A stretch of DNA of 50,832 bases from JAHJQZ01 sp963676075 (GCA_963676075.2 CAXXNZ010000034.1:1-50832); one strand, 5' to 3'. Numbered from the stretch's first letter, positions 26,141-35,414 are shown. Translations and numbers: made by a program. The notes: generated by a model not told the origin, from the letters alone.

Positions 26141-26244
26141 TAGAGCATTTCCAGGTGAAGTGGATACCGGTTCACCGTCCGGAAATGCGACAAAACAAGA
26201 ACTTAGAGCCTTTCACTGTTTCCATGAAGCAGTGAAAGGCTTTA
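26141..26244. repeat. Rhizobial-type palindromic mosaic element, copy 3
   Basis: Begins TAGAGCATTTCC. The first stem is GCATTTCC / GGAAATGC, then the linker CGACAAAACAAGAACTTAG, then AGCCTTTCACTG / CAGTGAAAGGCT. The right end provides the TAA stop codon of the minus-strand aldehyde dehydrogenase gene. Module order is as in the copies at 6196 and 9903. Confidence 0.85.
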
Positions 26245-27684
26245 GAACGGATAGTGCTGGTGGCCTTCGATGGTGATCCACCTGAGCTCCGTGAACTCGT
26301 CGATCACCGCCGTGCCGCCGAACCTGCCGTAACCGGACCCCTTGGTGCCGCCAAAGGGCATCTGAGCTTCGTCGAACACGGTCGGGCCATTGATGTGGCA
26401 GATGCCGGTCTCGATCTTCTTGGCCACCCGCATGGCGCGGTTGATGTCTTCGGAGAACACGGCTGCCGACAGGCCGTAATCGGTGTCGTTGGCGACCCGG
26501 ATGGCTTCGTCCTCGTCCTTGACCCGGACAATGCCTTTGACCGGCCCGAAACTTTCCTCGTCATAGATGCGCATGCCGGGCTTGATGCCGTCGATCAGCG
26601 TTGCGTCGACTACCGCGCCCTGACGTGATCCGCCGGCAACGAGCTTGGCGCCCTTGTCCATGGCGTTGGCAATCAGCTGGTCCATGCGTTCTGCCGATTT
26701 CTCGGAGACCAGCGCGCCGAGCACCACTTGGCCGCGCGGGTCGCCGGCAGGCAGGGTCTTTGCCTTGGCGGCGAATTTCTCGACGAATTCGTCGGCGACG
26801 GCCTCATGGACGATGAAACGCTCGGTCGACATGCAGATCTGGCCCTGGTTCATGAAGGCGCCGAAGGCAGCGGCGTTGACCGCTTCGTCGATGTCGGCGT
26901 CGTCGAGCACGATGAACGGCGCCTTGCCGCCCAGTTCGAGCAGCACTGGCTTCAGCTGCTCTGCAGCGAGCTTGGCGATGATCCTGCCGACACTGGTCGA
27001 ACCGGTGAAGTTGATGCGGCGCACCGCCTTGTGGGCGATGAGGGCCGAGACGATCTCATGCGCATCCTCGGGGGCGTTCGACAACACGTTGACCACACCC
27101 TTGGGGAAGCCGGCCTCGTTCATCACCTCGCCGATGAGGCGGTGGGTGCCGGGGCAGACCTCGGACGAGCGCAGGATCACCGTGTTGCCGCAGGCCAGCG
27201 GCGCGGCAATGGCGCGGACGCCCAGGATCACCGGCGCATTCCACGGCGCCATGCCGAGGACGACGCCCGCCGGCTGGCGGATGGCCATGGCCGTGATGCC
27301 CGGCTTGTCCGAGGGGATGATCTCGCCCTTGATCTGGGTGGTCATCGCTGCCGCTTCGCGCAAGATCGAGGCTGCGAACATGACGTTGAACCCGGCCCAG
27401 GGCCCGGTTGCACCGATCTCCTCGGTCATCAGCTTGGTGAATTCGGGCACCTTGGTTTCGAGAACGTCCGCAGCCTTGAGCAGCAGGCGCCGCCGCTCGC
27501 CCGGGCCGGTCTCAGACCACGTCGTAAAGGCGCGCCCAGCCACCTCGGCGATCGTGTCGACGTCGGCGACACTGGCTGCGGCGGCGCGCGAAGCAACAGC
27601 GCCGGTGACAGGATCATGGCGTTCGTAGGTGCGGCCGTTGTTGGCGGAAACCTCCTCGCCGTCGATCAGAAATCCGATATCCAT
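26242..27684 (-). CDS. NAD(P)-dependent aldehyde dehydrogenase
   Basis: Aldehyde dehydrogenase of 480 residues. The cofactor part has 'APWNAPVILGVRAIAAPLACGNTVILRSSE'-like strands (residues ~140-170) and FTGSTSVG. The general base Glu is in LELGGKAP, and the catalytic Cys in 'FMNQGQICMSTER'. 'EESFGPVKGIVRV' and 'PFGGTKGSGYGRFGG' are near the end. The pattern 'AFGAFMNQGQICMSTER' recalls the vanillin/salicylaldehyde dehydrogenase branch, but a sugar-derived aldehyde is also possible. I chose the ATG at 27684, with AAAGGAGGG upstream. It is convergent with the frc-SDR operon and shares a mosaic repeat with it at the 3' end. Confidence 0.92.
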   Translation of the reverse strand: MDIGFLIDGEEVSANNGRTYERHDPVTGAVASRAAAASVADVDTIAEVAGRAFTTWSETGPGERRRLLLKAADVLETKVPEFTKLMTEEIGATGPWAGFNVMFAASILREAAAMTTQIKGEIIPSDKPGITAMAIRQPAGVVLGMAPWNAPVILGVRAIAAPLACGNTVILRSSEVCPGTHRLIGEVMNEAGFPKGVVNVLSNAPEDAHEIVSALIAHKAVRRINFTGSTSVGRIIAKLAAEQLKPVLLELGGKAPFIVLDDADIDEAVNAAAFGAFMNQGQICMSTERFIVHEAVADEFVEKFAAKAKTLPAGDPRGQVVLGALVSEKSAERMDQLIANAMDKGAKLVAGGSRQGAVVDATLIDGIKPGMRIYDEESFGPVKGIVRVKDEDEAIRVANDTDYGLSAAVFSEDINRAMRVAKKIETGICHINGPTVFDEAQMPFGGTKGSGYGRFGGTAVIDEFTELRWITIEGHQHYPF

Positions 27685-27792
27685 ATTTCCCTCCTTTGCC
27701 GCTTTGCTGCGGCTGTTGTTCACAAGCTGACGGACTTTGTGTCGGATTTTAGTCCGGACCGACCGCAGAATCGCAGTGACGACACCCCGTCA

Positions 27793-28072
27793 ATGGTGGC
27801 GGTGCATCAATTTGTCCGCAGTTTTGCTGCCGAACGGGCGGCAAAAGGTGTACGCATTATCGTTATCGCGTCAGGTTACATCGAGACCTCCATGATCGTG
27901 CACGGCATGGAGGGCGATCCGAAACGGCTGCCGAATAGCTCTCCCTTGCCCCGATGTATCGGGGCGGCCAGCCGGAACAGGTTGCTTTGATCGCTGTGTC
28001 CTTTGCCTCGTCGGCTGCGAGCTACATGATGGGTCCGTTGTCGTCACCGATGGCGGATATACCCAGTGTTAG
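27793..28072 (+). pseudogene. Degraded 3' remnant of an SDR oxidoreductase gene
   Basis: In one frame 'VHQFVRSFAAERAAKGVRIIVIASGYIETSM' is seen, which is the region just after the catalytic Tyr-Lys in an SDR (compare VAPGYVET). A second frame follows with 'IAVSFASSAASYMMG', and a third with 'VVVTDGGYTQC' and a TAG stop at 28070-28072, the usual C-terminal VDGG strand. The first ~150 residues, with cofactor and catalytic motifs, are missing, and two frame changes are needed. The stretch 27685-28148 therefore holds only this remnant plus the promoter of the next gene. Confidence 0.7.
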
Positions 28073-28148
28073 CGCGATGACGGTGACGGGCAAAGACACG
28101 GCAAGCCGGGGCGCGACAGTTACAACGACTTGACCCGAGGTTAGATAA

Positions 28149-29180
28149 ATGAAGGCTCTTGTACTCGAACGCAAAGGCGAACTCTCCCTGAGGGATTTCG
28201 ACCTGCCGCAAACGCTCGGACCACATGACGTCAAAATCGCCATCAAGACCGTTGGGGTCTGCGGTTCCGACGTCCACTATTATACGCACGGCAAGATCGG
28301 CCACTTCGTGGTCAACGAGCCGATGGTGCTCGGCCATGAGGCCGCCGGCGATATCGTCGCCGTCGGTTCCGAGGTGACCAATCTCAAGGTCGGCGATCGC
28401 GTCTGCATGGAACCGGGCATCCCCGATCCCAATTCCAAGGCAAGTAAGCTCGGCATCTACAATGTCGACCCCGCCGTCAGCTTCTGGGCGACGCCGCCTA
28501 TCCATGGCTGCCTGACCTCGGAAGTCGTGCATCCCGCCGCCTTCACCTACAAGCTGCCGGACAATGTTTCCTATGCCGAAGGCGCCATGGTCGAACCCTT
28601 CGCCATCGGCATGCAGTCGGCCTTGAGGGCCAAGATCAAGCCGGGCGACGTCGCCGTCGTCATCGGTTCGGGCACGATCGGCATGGTGACGGCGCTCGCT
28701 GCGCTGGCTGGCGGCTGCTCCCGCGCCATCGTTGCCGACCTGGCTCAGGCCAAGCTCGACATCATCGGCGCCTATCCGGCGGTCGAGACCATCAACATCA
28801 AGGAGCAGAACCTCATCGAAGAGGTCATGAAGCGCACCGACGGCTGGGGTGCGGACGTTGTCTTCGAATGCTCTGGCGCCCCGAAGGCCATTCTCGACCT
28901 GCCCAAGATCGTCGCGCCGGGCGGCGCCATCGTTCTGGTCGGCATGCCGGTCGACCCGGCACCGATGGACATCGTTGGCCTGCAGGCCCGCGAAGCCCGC
29001 ATCGAGACGGTGTTCCGCTATGCCAATGTCTATGACCGGGCCGTCAATCTGATTGCATCGGGCAAGGTCGACCTCAAGCCGCTGATCTCGGCAACGTTGC
29101 CCTTCGAGGATTCCATCGCGGCCTTCGATCGTGCCGTCGAGGCACGGCCCGACGACGTCAAGATCCAGATCGCCCTCTGA
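28149..29180 (+). CDS. Zinc-type alcohol dehydrogenase (xylitol/sorbitol dehydrogenase-like)
   Basis: Medium-chain dehydrogenase of 343 residues. The catalytic zinc ligands are Cys in 'VGVCGSDVHYY' (near residue 39), His in 'VLGHEAAG' and a Glu in 'AMVEPFAIG'. A Rossmann fold follows with GSGTIGMV, and an acidic residue in 'IVADL' favours NAD. The four cysteines of the structural zinc are absent: the corresponding stretch is 'EPGIPDPNSKASKLGIYNVDP', a pattern also seen in bacterial xylitol dehydrogenases. The likely reaction is xylitol or sorbitol to the ketose, linking polyols with the fructose-type transporter. It is monocistronic, with a strong terminator 20 bases after the stop. Confidence 0.9.
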   Translation: MKALVLERKGELSLRDFDLPQTLGPHDVKIAIKTVGVCGSDVHYYTHGKIGHFVVNEPMVLGHEAAGDIVAVGSEVTNLKVGDRVCMEPGIPDPNSKASKLGIYNVDPAVSFWATPPIHGCLTSEVVHPAAFTYKLPDNVSYAEGAMVEPFAIGMQSALRAKIKPGDVAVVIGSGTIGMVTALAALAGGCSRAIVADLAQAKLDIIGAYPAVETINIKEQNLIEEVMKRTDGWGADVVFECSGAPKAILDLPKIVAPGGAIVLVGMPVDPAPMDIVGLQAREARIETVFRYANVYDRAVNLIASGKVDLKPLISATLPFEDSIAAFDRAVEARPDDVKIQIAL

Positions 29181-29199
29181 ACCTGAGGCAATAAGAAAC

Positions 29200-29232
29200 G
29201 AGGCCCGCCGTAAGCGGCGGGCCTCTGATTTT
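29200..29232 (+). terminator. Intrinsic terminator of the polyol dehydrogenase gene
   Basis: GAGGCCCGCCG (29200-29210) pairs perfectly with CGGCGGGCCTC (29215-29225) around TAAG, followed by TGATTTT. Confidence 0.88.
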
Positions 29233-29489
29233 GCCCACGTCATCGCCAACGCCCTGGCTGCCAGCGATGCCCGCGTCGTTTTCGCCGCCGCCGAGCACAC
29301 CAACCACAACTTATCGCGCGCTGCACTGACCCTTCTTGCCAAAAGTGCTGGCGGGCGGATGGCCACGTTCGGCATTACCGTCAATCCAGTCTCATCGACG
29401 ATCGCCGCTGCGCCCGATGGCCCAAGCCTAACGGGTCGCCGGTCGGTGCTGAAAATTAGTGCATGCTCATTGTTATAGCCCCTTGTTTG
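29233..29489. other. Intergenic stretch without a recognisable gene
   Basis: Between the terminator and the mntH promoter, one plus-strand frame stays open ('AHVIANALAASDARVVFAAAEHTN', shown in part) up to 29478 but has no start, no ribosome-binding site and no family I recognise. It may be a gene remnant or chance in GC-rich DNA. Confidence 0.4.
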
Positions 29490-29490
29490 T

Positions 29491-29509
29491 AACTTAGCCA
29501 ATGCTATAA
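29491..29509 (-). promoter_or_regulatory. Candidate MntR box upstream of mntH
   Basis: On the minus strand this reads TTATAGCATTGGCTAAGTT and matches the box upstream of mntR (30904-30922) in 16 of 19 positions. The TAGC-N-GGCTA core resembles the enterobacterial MntR operator. It ends 26 bases before the mntH start, where a bound repressor would block transcription. Confidence 0.7.
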
Positions 29510-29535
29510 CTTGTCGGCTCGGTTCATGGACAAGG

Positions 29536-30840
<1,305 letters not shown>

Positions 30841-30880
30841 CCGGTGCGACACTGTTGCCCGGTATCCCGGCGTTGTGAGG

Positions 30881-30922
30881 GTTTTATAGCCGTAGAGAAC
30901 GTTTTATAGTCTAGGCTAAGTT
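30881..30922 (+). promoter_or_regulatory. Candidate MntR box(es) upstream of mntR
   Basis: TTATAGTCTAGGCTAAGTT at 30904-30922 matches the mntH box. A weaker tandem partner starts twenty bases earlier (GTTTTATAGCCGTAGAGAAC, 30881-30900). The site lies about 38 bases before mntR and suggests autoregulation. Confidence 0.65.
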
Positions 30923-30959
30923 TTATCTCCTGACTGCATTTAGGGCAGACGACACGACC

Positions 30960-31409
30960 ATGAAGCAACCCGTCACTCCGCCAGAAGTGGTCGACCGCGG
31001 CGATCCTGAAAGCCAGGCGGATGCCTTCCGCAAATCGCGGAACGCGCGCCGGACGGAGTTGATGGAGGATTATGTCGAGCTGATCGCCAATCTGACCGAA
31101 CGGTCGGGCGAGGCGCGCCAGACCGACATTGCCCGCTGCCTCGGCGTGACCCAGCCGACGGTCGCCAAGATGCTGAAGCGCCTTGCCGAGGAAAACCTCG
31201 TCACCCAGCGACCCTATCGCGGCGTTTTTCTCACCGAGGAGGGACAGCGCCTGGCATGGGCCACCCACCGTCGGCACGAGATTGTCGAAGCCTTCCTGGT
31301 GCACATCGGCGTCGACCCGGACTCAGCCCGCAAGGACGCTGAAGGTATCGAGCATCATGTCAGCGACAAGACGCTCAAAGCTTTCGAAAACCTGCTGAAA
31401 AAGGCTTAA
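30960..31409 (+). CDS. mntR: Manganese-responsive regulator MntR (DtxR family)
   Basis: Metal-dependent repressor of 149 residues, a little longer at the N-terminus than the Bacillus protein, as in the proteobacterial MntR branch. The winged HTH covers about residues 35-95 with 'TDIARCLGVTQPTVAKMLKRL' at the recognition helix. The dimerisation/metal-binding part includes 'RRHEIVEAFLVHIGVD' and 'DAEGIEHHVSD', which carry the Glu and His ligands used by MntR. It lacks the SH3-like domain of iron-type DtxR. It follows mntH by 119 bases with its own candidate box, so it probably represses mntH and itself when manganese is sufficient. Confidence 0.92.
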   Translation: MKQPVTPPEVVDRGDPESQADAFRKSRNARRTELMEDYVELIANLTERSGEARQTDIARCLGVTQPTVAKMLKRLAEENLVTQRPYRGVFLTEEGQRLAWATHRRHEIVEAFLVHIGVDPDSARKDAEGIEHHVSDKTLKAFENLLKKA

Positions 31410-31487
31410 GGGCGGAGATCGCTTTCGGCAGCATGGCTTGCTTCGGCGCTTCGCGCCTCCCAAGGACGCTTGAGGCGCAGCCACGTC

Positions 31488-31913
31488 TCACTTTGCCGGC
31501 GGCTTGCCGTTCTCATCGAGAATCATCGCACCGTCTTCCTTGTAGAGCGGGCCTTTCGGCGGCGTGTCGAGCAGGTCGAGAACCTGTTCGCTCGGGCGGC
31601 AGAGCCTGACGCCTTTCGGCGAACAGACAATCGGCCGATTGACCAGGACCGGGTGCTCGACCATGGCGTCGAGCAGGGCGTCGTCGGAGACATCGGGCTC
31701 GAGCAGGCCGAGTTCCTCGGCTGGCGATCCTTTGGTTCGCATTGCCTGGCGCGGCGTCAGGCCGGCGGCGGCGAACAGGCCGAGCAGCTGCGGGCGCGTC
31801 CAGCCGGCCTTCAGATATTCGATGACGATCGGTTCCTCGCCTGTCGCCCGGACGATGGCGACGACATTGCGCGAGGTGCCGCACTTCGGGTTGTGATGAA
31901 TGACAATGCTCAT
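31488..31913 (-). CDS. arsC: Arsenate reductase, glutaredoxin-dependent (ArsC)
   Basis: ArsC/Spx-fold protein of 141 residues that reduces As(V) to As(III). The catalytic cysteine is Cys11 in HHNPKCGTSR, and the conserved arginines include those in 'LTPRQAMRTK' and 'HPVLVNRPIVCSPKG', the arsenate-binding region of the E. coli plasmid-type enzyme. The C-terminal tail 'GPLYKEDGAMILDENGKP' is longer than in minimal ArsC proteins. It is the last gene of the minus-strand arsR-acr3-arsC unit, 35 bases after acr3. Reduction by this enzyme would feed the Acr3 efflux pump. Confidence 0.94.
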   Translation of the reverse strand: MSIVIHHNPKCGTSRNVVAIVRATGEEPIVIEYLKAGWTRPQLLGLFAAAGLTPRQAMRTKGSPAEELGLLEPDVSDDALLDAMVEHPVLVNRPIVCSPKGVRLCRPSEQVLDLLDTPPKGPLYKEDGAMILDENGKPPAK

Positions 31914-31948
31914 CTGTATTCGCTCGCTAAAGAGTTCAGTCTGAAGGT

Positions 31949-33037
31949 TCAGCTGTTGCCGGCAACCCGGCGCACGGCGCTGCCGCGCTCATACCAGCCC
32001 TTGGTCCGGTTGACGATGGCGACCACTGACAACATCACCGGCACCTCGATCAAGACGCCGACAACGGTGGCGAGCGCCGCGCCCGAGCCGATGCCGAACA
32101 GCGATATCGCGGCGGCGACGGCGAGTTCGAAGAAATTCGACGCGCCGATCAGCGCCGACGGACCGGCGACGCAATGGGCTTCGCCGCTCCAGCGGTTGAG
32201 CATGTAGGCAAGACCGGAGTTGAAATAGACCTGAATGAGGATCGGCACGGCGAGCAAGGCGATGATCGCCGGTTTGGCAACGATCTGGCTGCCCTGGAAG
32301 GCGAACAGCAGCACAAGCGTTACCAAAAGGGCGACGACCGAAACCCCGCCTGCCTTGGCCGAAAAGCCAGCAAGCGCCGATGCGCCGCCGCGCGACAGCA
32401 GTGAACGGCGAATGATCTGTGCGACGATTACCGGGATAACGATGTAAAGCTCGACCGAGAGCAGGAGGGTTTCCCACGGCACGGTGATCGCCGACAGCCC
32501 GAGCAGCAGTGCCACGATCGGCGCGAAGGCGACAAGCATGATGGCGTCGTTGAGCGCCACCTGGCTCAGGGTGAAGTGCGGCTCGCCACGGCAGAGGTTG
32601 GACCACACGAACACCATGGCCGTGCACGGTGCGGCCGCGAGCAGGATCAGGCCGGCGATATAGCTCTGGATCTGGTCGGCGGGCAGATAGGGGCGGAACA
32701 GCCAGCCGATGAAAATCGTGCCGAGCAGCGCCATCGAGAACGGCTTGACCGCCCAATTGACGATCAGAGTTACCCCGATGCCGCGCCAGTGCTCGCCGAC
32801 CTGCCGCAAGGCGGCGAAGTCGATCTTGACCAGCATCGGCACGATCATCAGCCAGATCAGCACTGCTACCGGCAGATTGACATTGGCGATCTCGGCCCGA
32901 GACAGAAGCTCGAAAGCTGACGGGAACAGGTAGCCGAGCCCAATGCCGGCGACGATGCACAGCACCACCCAGGCCGTCAGCCATTTCTCGAAAAAGCCGA
33001 TGGCCGGGGCTGCGGTGGCAGTTTGTATTTCACTCAT
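31949..33037 (-). CDS. acr3: Arsenite efflux permease, ACR3 family
   Basis: Inner-membrane arsenite exporter of 362 residues with ten predicted helices. Family marks are 'FFEKWLTAWVVLCIVAGIGLGY' at helix one, the conserved cysteine in 'LLAAAPCTAMVFVWSNLC' in helix four (needed for As(III) transport in Acr3), 'VALNDAIMLVAFAPI', and 'ALIGASNFFELAVAAAISLFG' near helix nine. I chose the ATG at 33037 (MSEIQTATAAP). It lies between the ArsR gene and arsC and shares their promoter. ArsB-type alternatives are excluded by length and motif. Confidence 0.95.
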   Translation of the reverse strand: MSEIQTATAAPAIGFFEKWLTAWVVLCIVAGIGLGYLFPSAFELLSRAEIANVNLPVAVLIWLMIVPMLVKIDFAALRQVGEHWRGIGVTLIVNWAVKPFSMALLGTIFIGWLFRPYLPADQIQSYIAGLILLAAAPCTAMVFVWSNLCRGEPHFTLSQVALNDAIMLVAFAPIVALLLGLSAITVPWETLLLSVELYIVIPVIVAQIIRRSLLSRGGASALAGFSAKAGGVSVVALLVTLVLLFAFQGSQIVAKPAIIALLAVPILIQVYFNSGLAYMLNRWSGEAHCVAGPSALIGASNFFELAVAAAISLFGIGSGAALATVVGVLIEVPVMLSVVAIVNRTKGWYERGSAVRRVAGNS

Positions 33038-33105
33038 CTGGTGCGGTCCTGGGTGTGCTGTCAGTTGTGCGGCGCATTGCCGATGCGGTTGAGGTGGGGC
33101 TGGTG

Positions 33106-33468
33106 TCAGGCGCACGCGTCATCGCGGCATGTCTCGGGTTGGGCGCAGGCAATTTGCTCGATCACCGGCTGGCAGAGTTCGGGCCGGCCACCGCAGCAAT
33201 CTTCCATCAGATAGGCGAGGAGCCCCTGCATGCCGTCCATGTCAGCAAAATAGCGGATGGCCCGGCCCTGACGTGCATTGCGCACCAGCCCGGCATTGAG
33301 CAGCACAGCAAGATTGGCCGACATGGTGTTCTGCCGAACGTCGAGCGTATCGCCGATCTCGCCGGCCAGCATGCCGGTATCGCCCATGCGGACGAGTAGC
33401 CGAAAAACCTCAAGCCGCGTCGGCTGGCTGAGAGCGGCGAAAGCAGAAAGGGCCTGAATCATATCCAT
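33106..33468 (-). CDS. arsR: ArsR family arsenic-responsive repressor
   Basis: Winged-HTH repressor of 120 residues. 'LSAFAALSQPTRLEVFRLLVR' (residues ~6-26) and the recognition helix in 'VRQNTMSANLAVLLNAGLV' are typical. Cysteines occur only near the C-terminus (DCCGGRPELC, then CAQPETC), an arsenic-site arrangement unlike the E. coli ELCVCDL motif but known in other ArsR branches. The ATG at 33468 has another ATG two codons later; no strong ribosome-binding site is seen. It heads the acr3-arsC unit and a palindrome at its start codon is a candidate operator. Confidence 0.92.
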   Translation of the reverse strand: MDMIQALSAFAALSQPTRLEVFRLLVRMGDTGMLAGEIGDTLDVRQNTMSANLAVLLNAGLVRNARQGRAIRYFADMDGMQGLLAYLMEDCCGGRPELCQPVIEQIACAQPETCRDDACA

Positions 33469-33487
33469 ATATCATGAATAATGGATA
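33462..33487. promoter_or_regulatory. Candidate ArsR operator at the arsR (minus-strand) start
   Basis: TATCCAT (33462-33468) and ATGGATA (33481-33487) form a perfect 7-bp inverted repeat over a 12-base AT-rich centre, the usual ArsR/SmtB 12-2-12-like architecture. It covers the start codon of the minus-strand arsR, so binding would block its transcription. Confidence 0.55.
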
Positions 33488-33571
33488 GGATGAGTCGACG
33501 CAAGCGGGAAAGGGCAGGGGCGAGAGCGCCGCTCAGTCCGCATCTGCGACAACCTGCCCAGTGTTCACAAC

Positions 33572-33595
33572 GCGCATATGCGCCTATGCGCATAG
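33572..33595. promoter_or_regulatory. Tandem perfect palindromes, candidate operator of the second arsR
   Basis: GCGCATATGCGC (33572-33583) and CTATGCGCATAG (33584-33595) are two adjacent, perfect 12-bp palindromes 83 bases upstream of the plus-strand ArsR gene. They share the ATGCGC core and look like a two-site ArsR operator. Confidence 0.65.
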
Positions 33596-33677
33596 GCAAC
33601 AAGGCGCAAATGCCGAGCCGGCACCGCATCAGGGCGGGGCGTTCGGCAGACCGGCGCACGGCACAAGGATCGCCGAC

Positions 33678-34016
33678 ATGACGGCACATGATGCACTGAA
33701 GACCGACGATGCGGCGCGCGGCGAACTTCTCGTCCGTGTTCTCGCAGCGCTGGCGGAGCCGACACGGCTCGAAGCGATGCGGCTTTTGTCGCGGCGGGGC
33801 GAGATGTGCGCTTGCGAACTCATTCCGGCGCTTGAGGTGACCCAGAGCCGAATGTCGCGGCATCTGCAAACGCTCAAGCAGGCGGGTCTGGTCACCGACC
33901 GGCGCGATGCCCAGCGGGTGCTCTATCGCATCAATCCGGCGCTCGCCGGGGAGATCCGCGACGTGCTCGACGCGGTGATGGCGGCGCGCAATGGCGCGGC
34001 GAGGCGGGTGGCATGA
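33678..34016 (+). CDS. ArsR family regulator controlling the arsP unit
   Basis: Winged-HTH repressor of 112 residues. 'RVLAALAEPTRLEAMRLLSRRGEMCACEL' carries cysteines (CAC) in the helix where E. coli ArsR has its metalloid-binding CVC, and 'VTQSRMSRHLQTLKQAGLV' is the DNA-recognition region. I chose the ATG at 33678, with AAGGA upstream. The stop overlaps the arsP start by four bases (ATGA), showing coupling. It differs from the first ArsR in sensor site and has its own tandem palindromic operator, so the two units are probably switched on by different arsenicals. Confidence 0.9.
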   Translation: MTAHDALKTDDAARGELLVRVLAALAEPTRLEAMRLLSRRGEMCACELIPALEVTQSRMSRHLQTLKQAGLVTDRRDAQRVLYRINPALAGEIRDVLDAVMAARNGAARRVA

Positions 34017-35068
34017 GCCTTTCTGTCAACGATCTGCGCCGGGGTACGCTGCCTGATTGGGCCTGGCATGCGGGTTTGGCTGTCGGTGTGGTGCTGTGGT
34101 GGCTGGTCTATGACCGTTTACCGGCGCTGTCCGAAACGCTGGTCGGCCTGCTGCCGGTGGCACGCGACAGCCACACTGGCTCGGCGCTGGCCTTCTTTTT
34201 CTACGACGTGCCCAAGGTGCTGATGCTGCTGGCCCTGATCGTTTTCGTGATGGGCGTGGTGCGCTCGTTCTTTTCGCCTGAACGGACGCGGGCGCTGCTC
34301 TCGGGGCGGCGTGAGGGCGTAGCCAATGTCATGGCGGCCGGGCTTGGCGTTTTGACCCCGTTCTGCTCATGCTCGGCGGTGCCGCTGTTCGTCGGCTTCG
34401 TGTCCGCCGGCATTCCGCTCGGTGTGACGTTCTCCTTCCTCATCGCCGCGCCGATGGTCAACGAGGTGGCACTTATTCTTCTGATCGGCCTGGTCGGCTG
34501 GCCGATCGCCATGCTCTATCTCGGCTTCGGCCTGGCGCTGGCCATCATCGCTGGCTGGGTGATCGGTCGGCTTCATGTCGAGCACTGGCTGCAGGACTGG
34601 GTCCGCAACATACCCGAGGGACCTGCGAACGGCTTTGCCGGCGACAACCCGGACTGGACCGATCGCTATCGCGCCGGCTTTGCGGCGGTGGCCGACATCT
34701 TCTCCAAGGTCTGGTTCTGGATCATTGTCGGCATTGGTGTCGGCGCCCTGATCCACGGCTATGTGCCCGAAGCCCTGATGGCCGAAATCCTCGGGGCCGA
34801 CGCCTGGTGGTCGGTTCCGGCGGCGGTTCTGGTCGGCGTACCGATGTATTCCAACGCCGCCGGCATCATCCCCATCGTCGAGGCGCTACTCGGCAAGGGC
34901 GCCGCTCTTGGCACCGTGCTGGCCTTCATGATGTCGGTGATCGCGCTGTCGCTGCCCGAGATGATCATCTTGAGGAAAGTGCTGACGCTGAAGCTGATCG
35001 CGCTGTTCATCGCCGTGGTCGCCAGCGGCATCCTCGCCGTCGGCTTCCTGTTCAATGTCCTGATGTAA
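34013..35068 (+). CDS. arsP: ArsP/DUF318 family permease
   Basis: Membrane protein of 351 residues with about eight helices. The hallmark 'LGVLTPFCSCSAVPLFVGFVSAGIPLGVTFSFLI' includes the TPFCSCS cysteine motif needed for trivalent organoarsenical export in ArsP. A second repeat has 'GVPMYSNAAGIIPIVEALLGKG'. A hydrophilic loop ('NGFAGDNPDWTDRYR') separates the two halves. Characterised ArsP proteins export methylarsenite and roxarsone(III); related DUF318 members are tied to other metals, but the arsR partner favours arsenic. The CxxC thioredoxin-like protein gene follows ten bases downstream. Confidence 0.88.
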   Translation: MSLSVNDLRRGTLPDWAWHAGLAVGVVLWWLVYDRLPALSETLVGLLPVARDSHTGSALAFFFYDVPKVLMLLALIVFVMGVVRSFFSPERTRALLSGRREGVANVMAAGLGVLTPFCSCSAVPLFVGFVSAGIPLGVTFSFLIAAPMVNEVALILLIGLVGWPIAMLYLGFGLALAIIAGWVIGRLHVEHWLQDWVRNIPEGPANGFAGDNPDWTDRYRAGFAAVADIFSKVWFWIIVGIGVGALIHGYVPEALMAEILGADAWWSVPAAVLVGVPMYSNAAGIIPIVEALLGKGAALGTVLAFMMSVIALSLPEMIILRKVLTLKLIALFIAVVASGILAVGFLFNVLM

Positions 35069-35078
35069 GGAGTTTTCC

Positions 35079-35315
35079 ATGAAAGACGTGAAGGTTTACG
35101 GCCCGGGCTGCGCCCGGTGCGAGAAAACGGCGGAAATGGTACGCGATGCCGCTGCCAGGCTCGGCATTGACGTGGACGTCGAAAAGATCACCGACATGGC
35201 CGCCATCGCCGGCGCCGGCGTGATGTCGACGCCGGGCGTCTCGATCGACGGCAAGCTCGTCCATGCCGGCGGACTGCCGGATGCGGCAAAGCTCGAGGAT
35301 TGGCTGAAAGCCTGA
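35079..35315 (+). CDS. Small thioredoxin-like protein (CxxC)
   Basis: Protein of 78 residues with a thioredoxin fold: 'VKVYGPGCARCEKTAEMV' carries the redox motif CARC (residues ~11-14), then 'LGIDVDVEKITDMAAIAGAGVMSTPGVSIDGKLVHAG' gives the cis-Pro strand TPGV. Such redox-active disulfide proteins of about 77 residues are often encoded beside DUF318/ArsP permeases. It probably donates electrons to, or hands the metalloid to, the ArsP permease; that role is inference. AAGGAG sits upstream of the ATG and a terminator follows downstream. Confidence 0.85.
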   Translation: MKDVKVYGPGCARCEKTAEMVRDAAARLGIDVDVEKITDMAAIAGAGVMSTPGVSIDGKLVHAGGLPDAAKLEDWLKA

Positions 35316-35378
35316 CCTCGGCAAATGCACGCTGAACGGGACTAAGAATCTCTGTGCGAACGCGCTATACTCGCTTTC

Positions 35379-35414
35379 ATACCGGGTCCGGCGAAACGGA
35401 CCCGGTATCATTTT
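35379..35414 (+). terminator. Intrinsic terminator after the arsP unit
   Basis: ATACCGGGTCCG (35379-35390) pairs perfectly with CGGACCCGGTAT (35397-35408) around GCGAAA, followed by CATTTT. Confidence 0.88.

Noticed and set aside
28044..29501. 485-codon minus-strand frame opposite the polyol dehydrogenase
   Set aside because: Shadow; the plus-strand product has zinc ligands and a Rossmann fold, and the minus frame has no support.
29526..29535. ATG at 29526 as the start of mntH
   Set aside because: It is out of frame with the transporter and leads into a non-Nramp translation; the GTG at 29536 is in frame.
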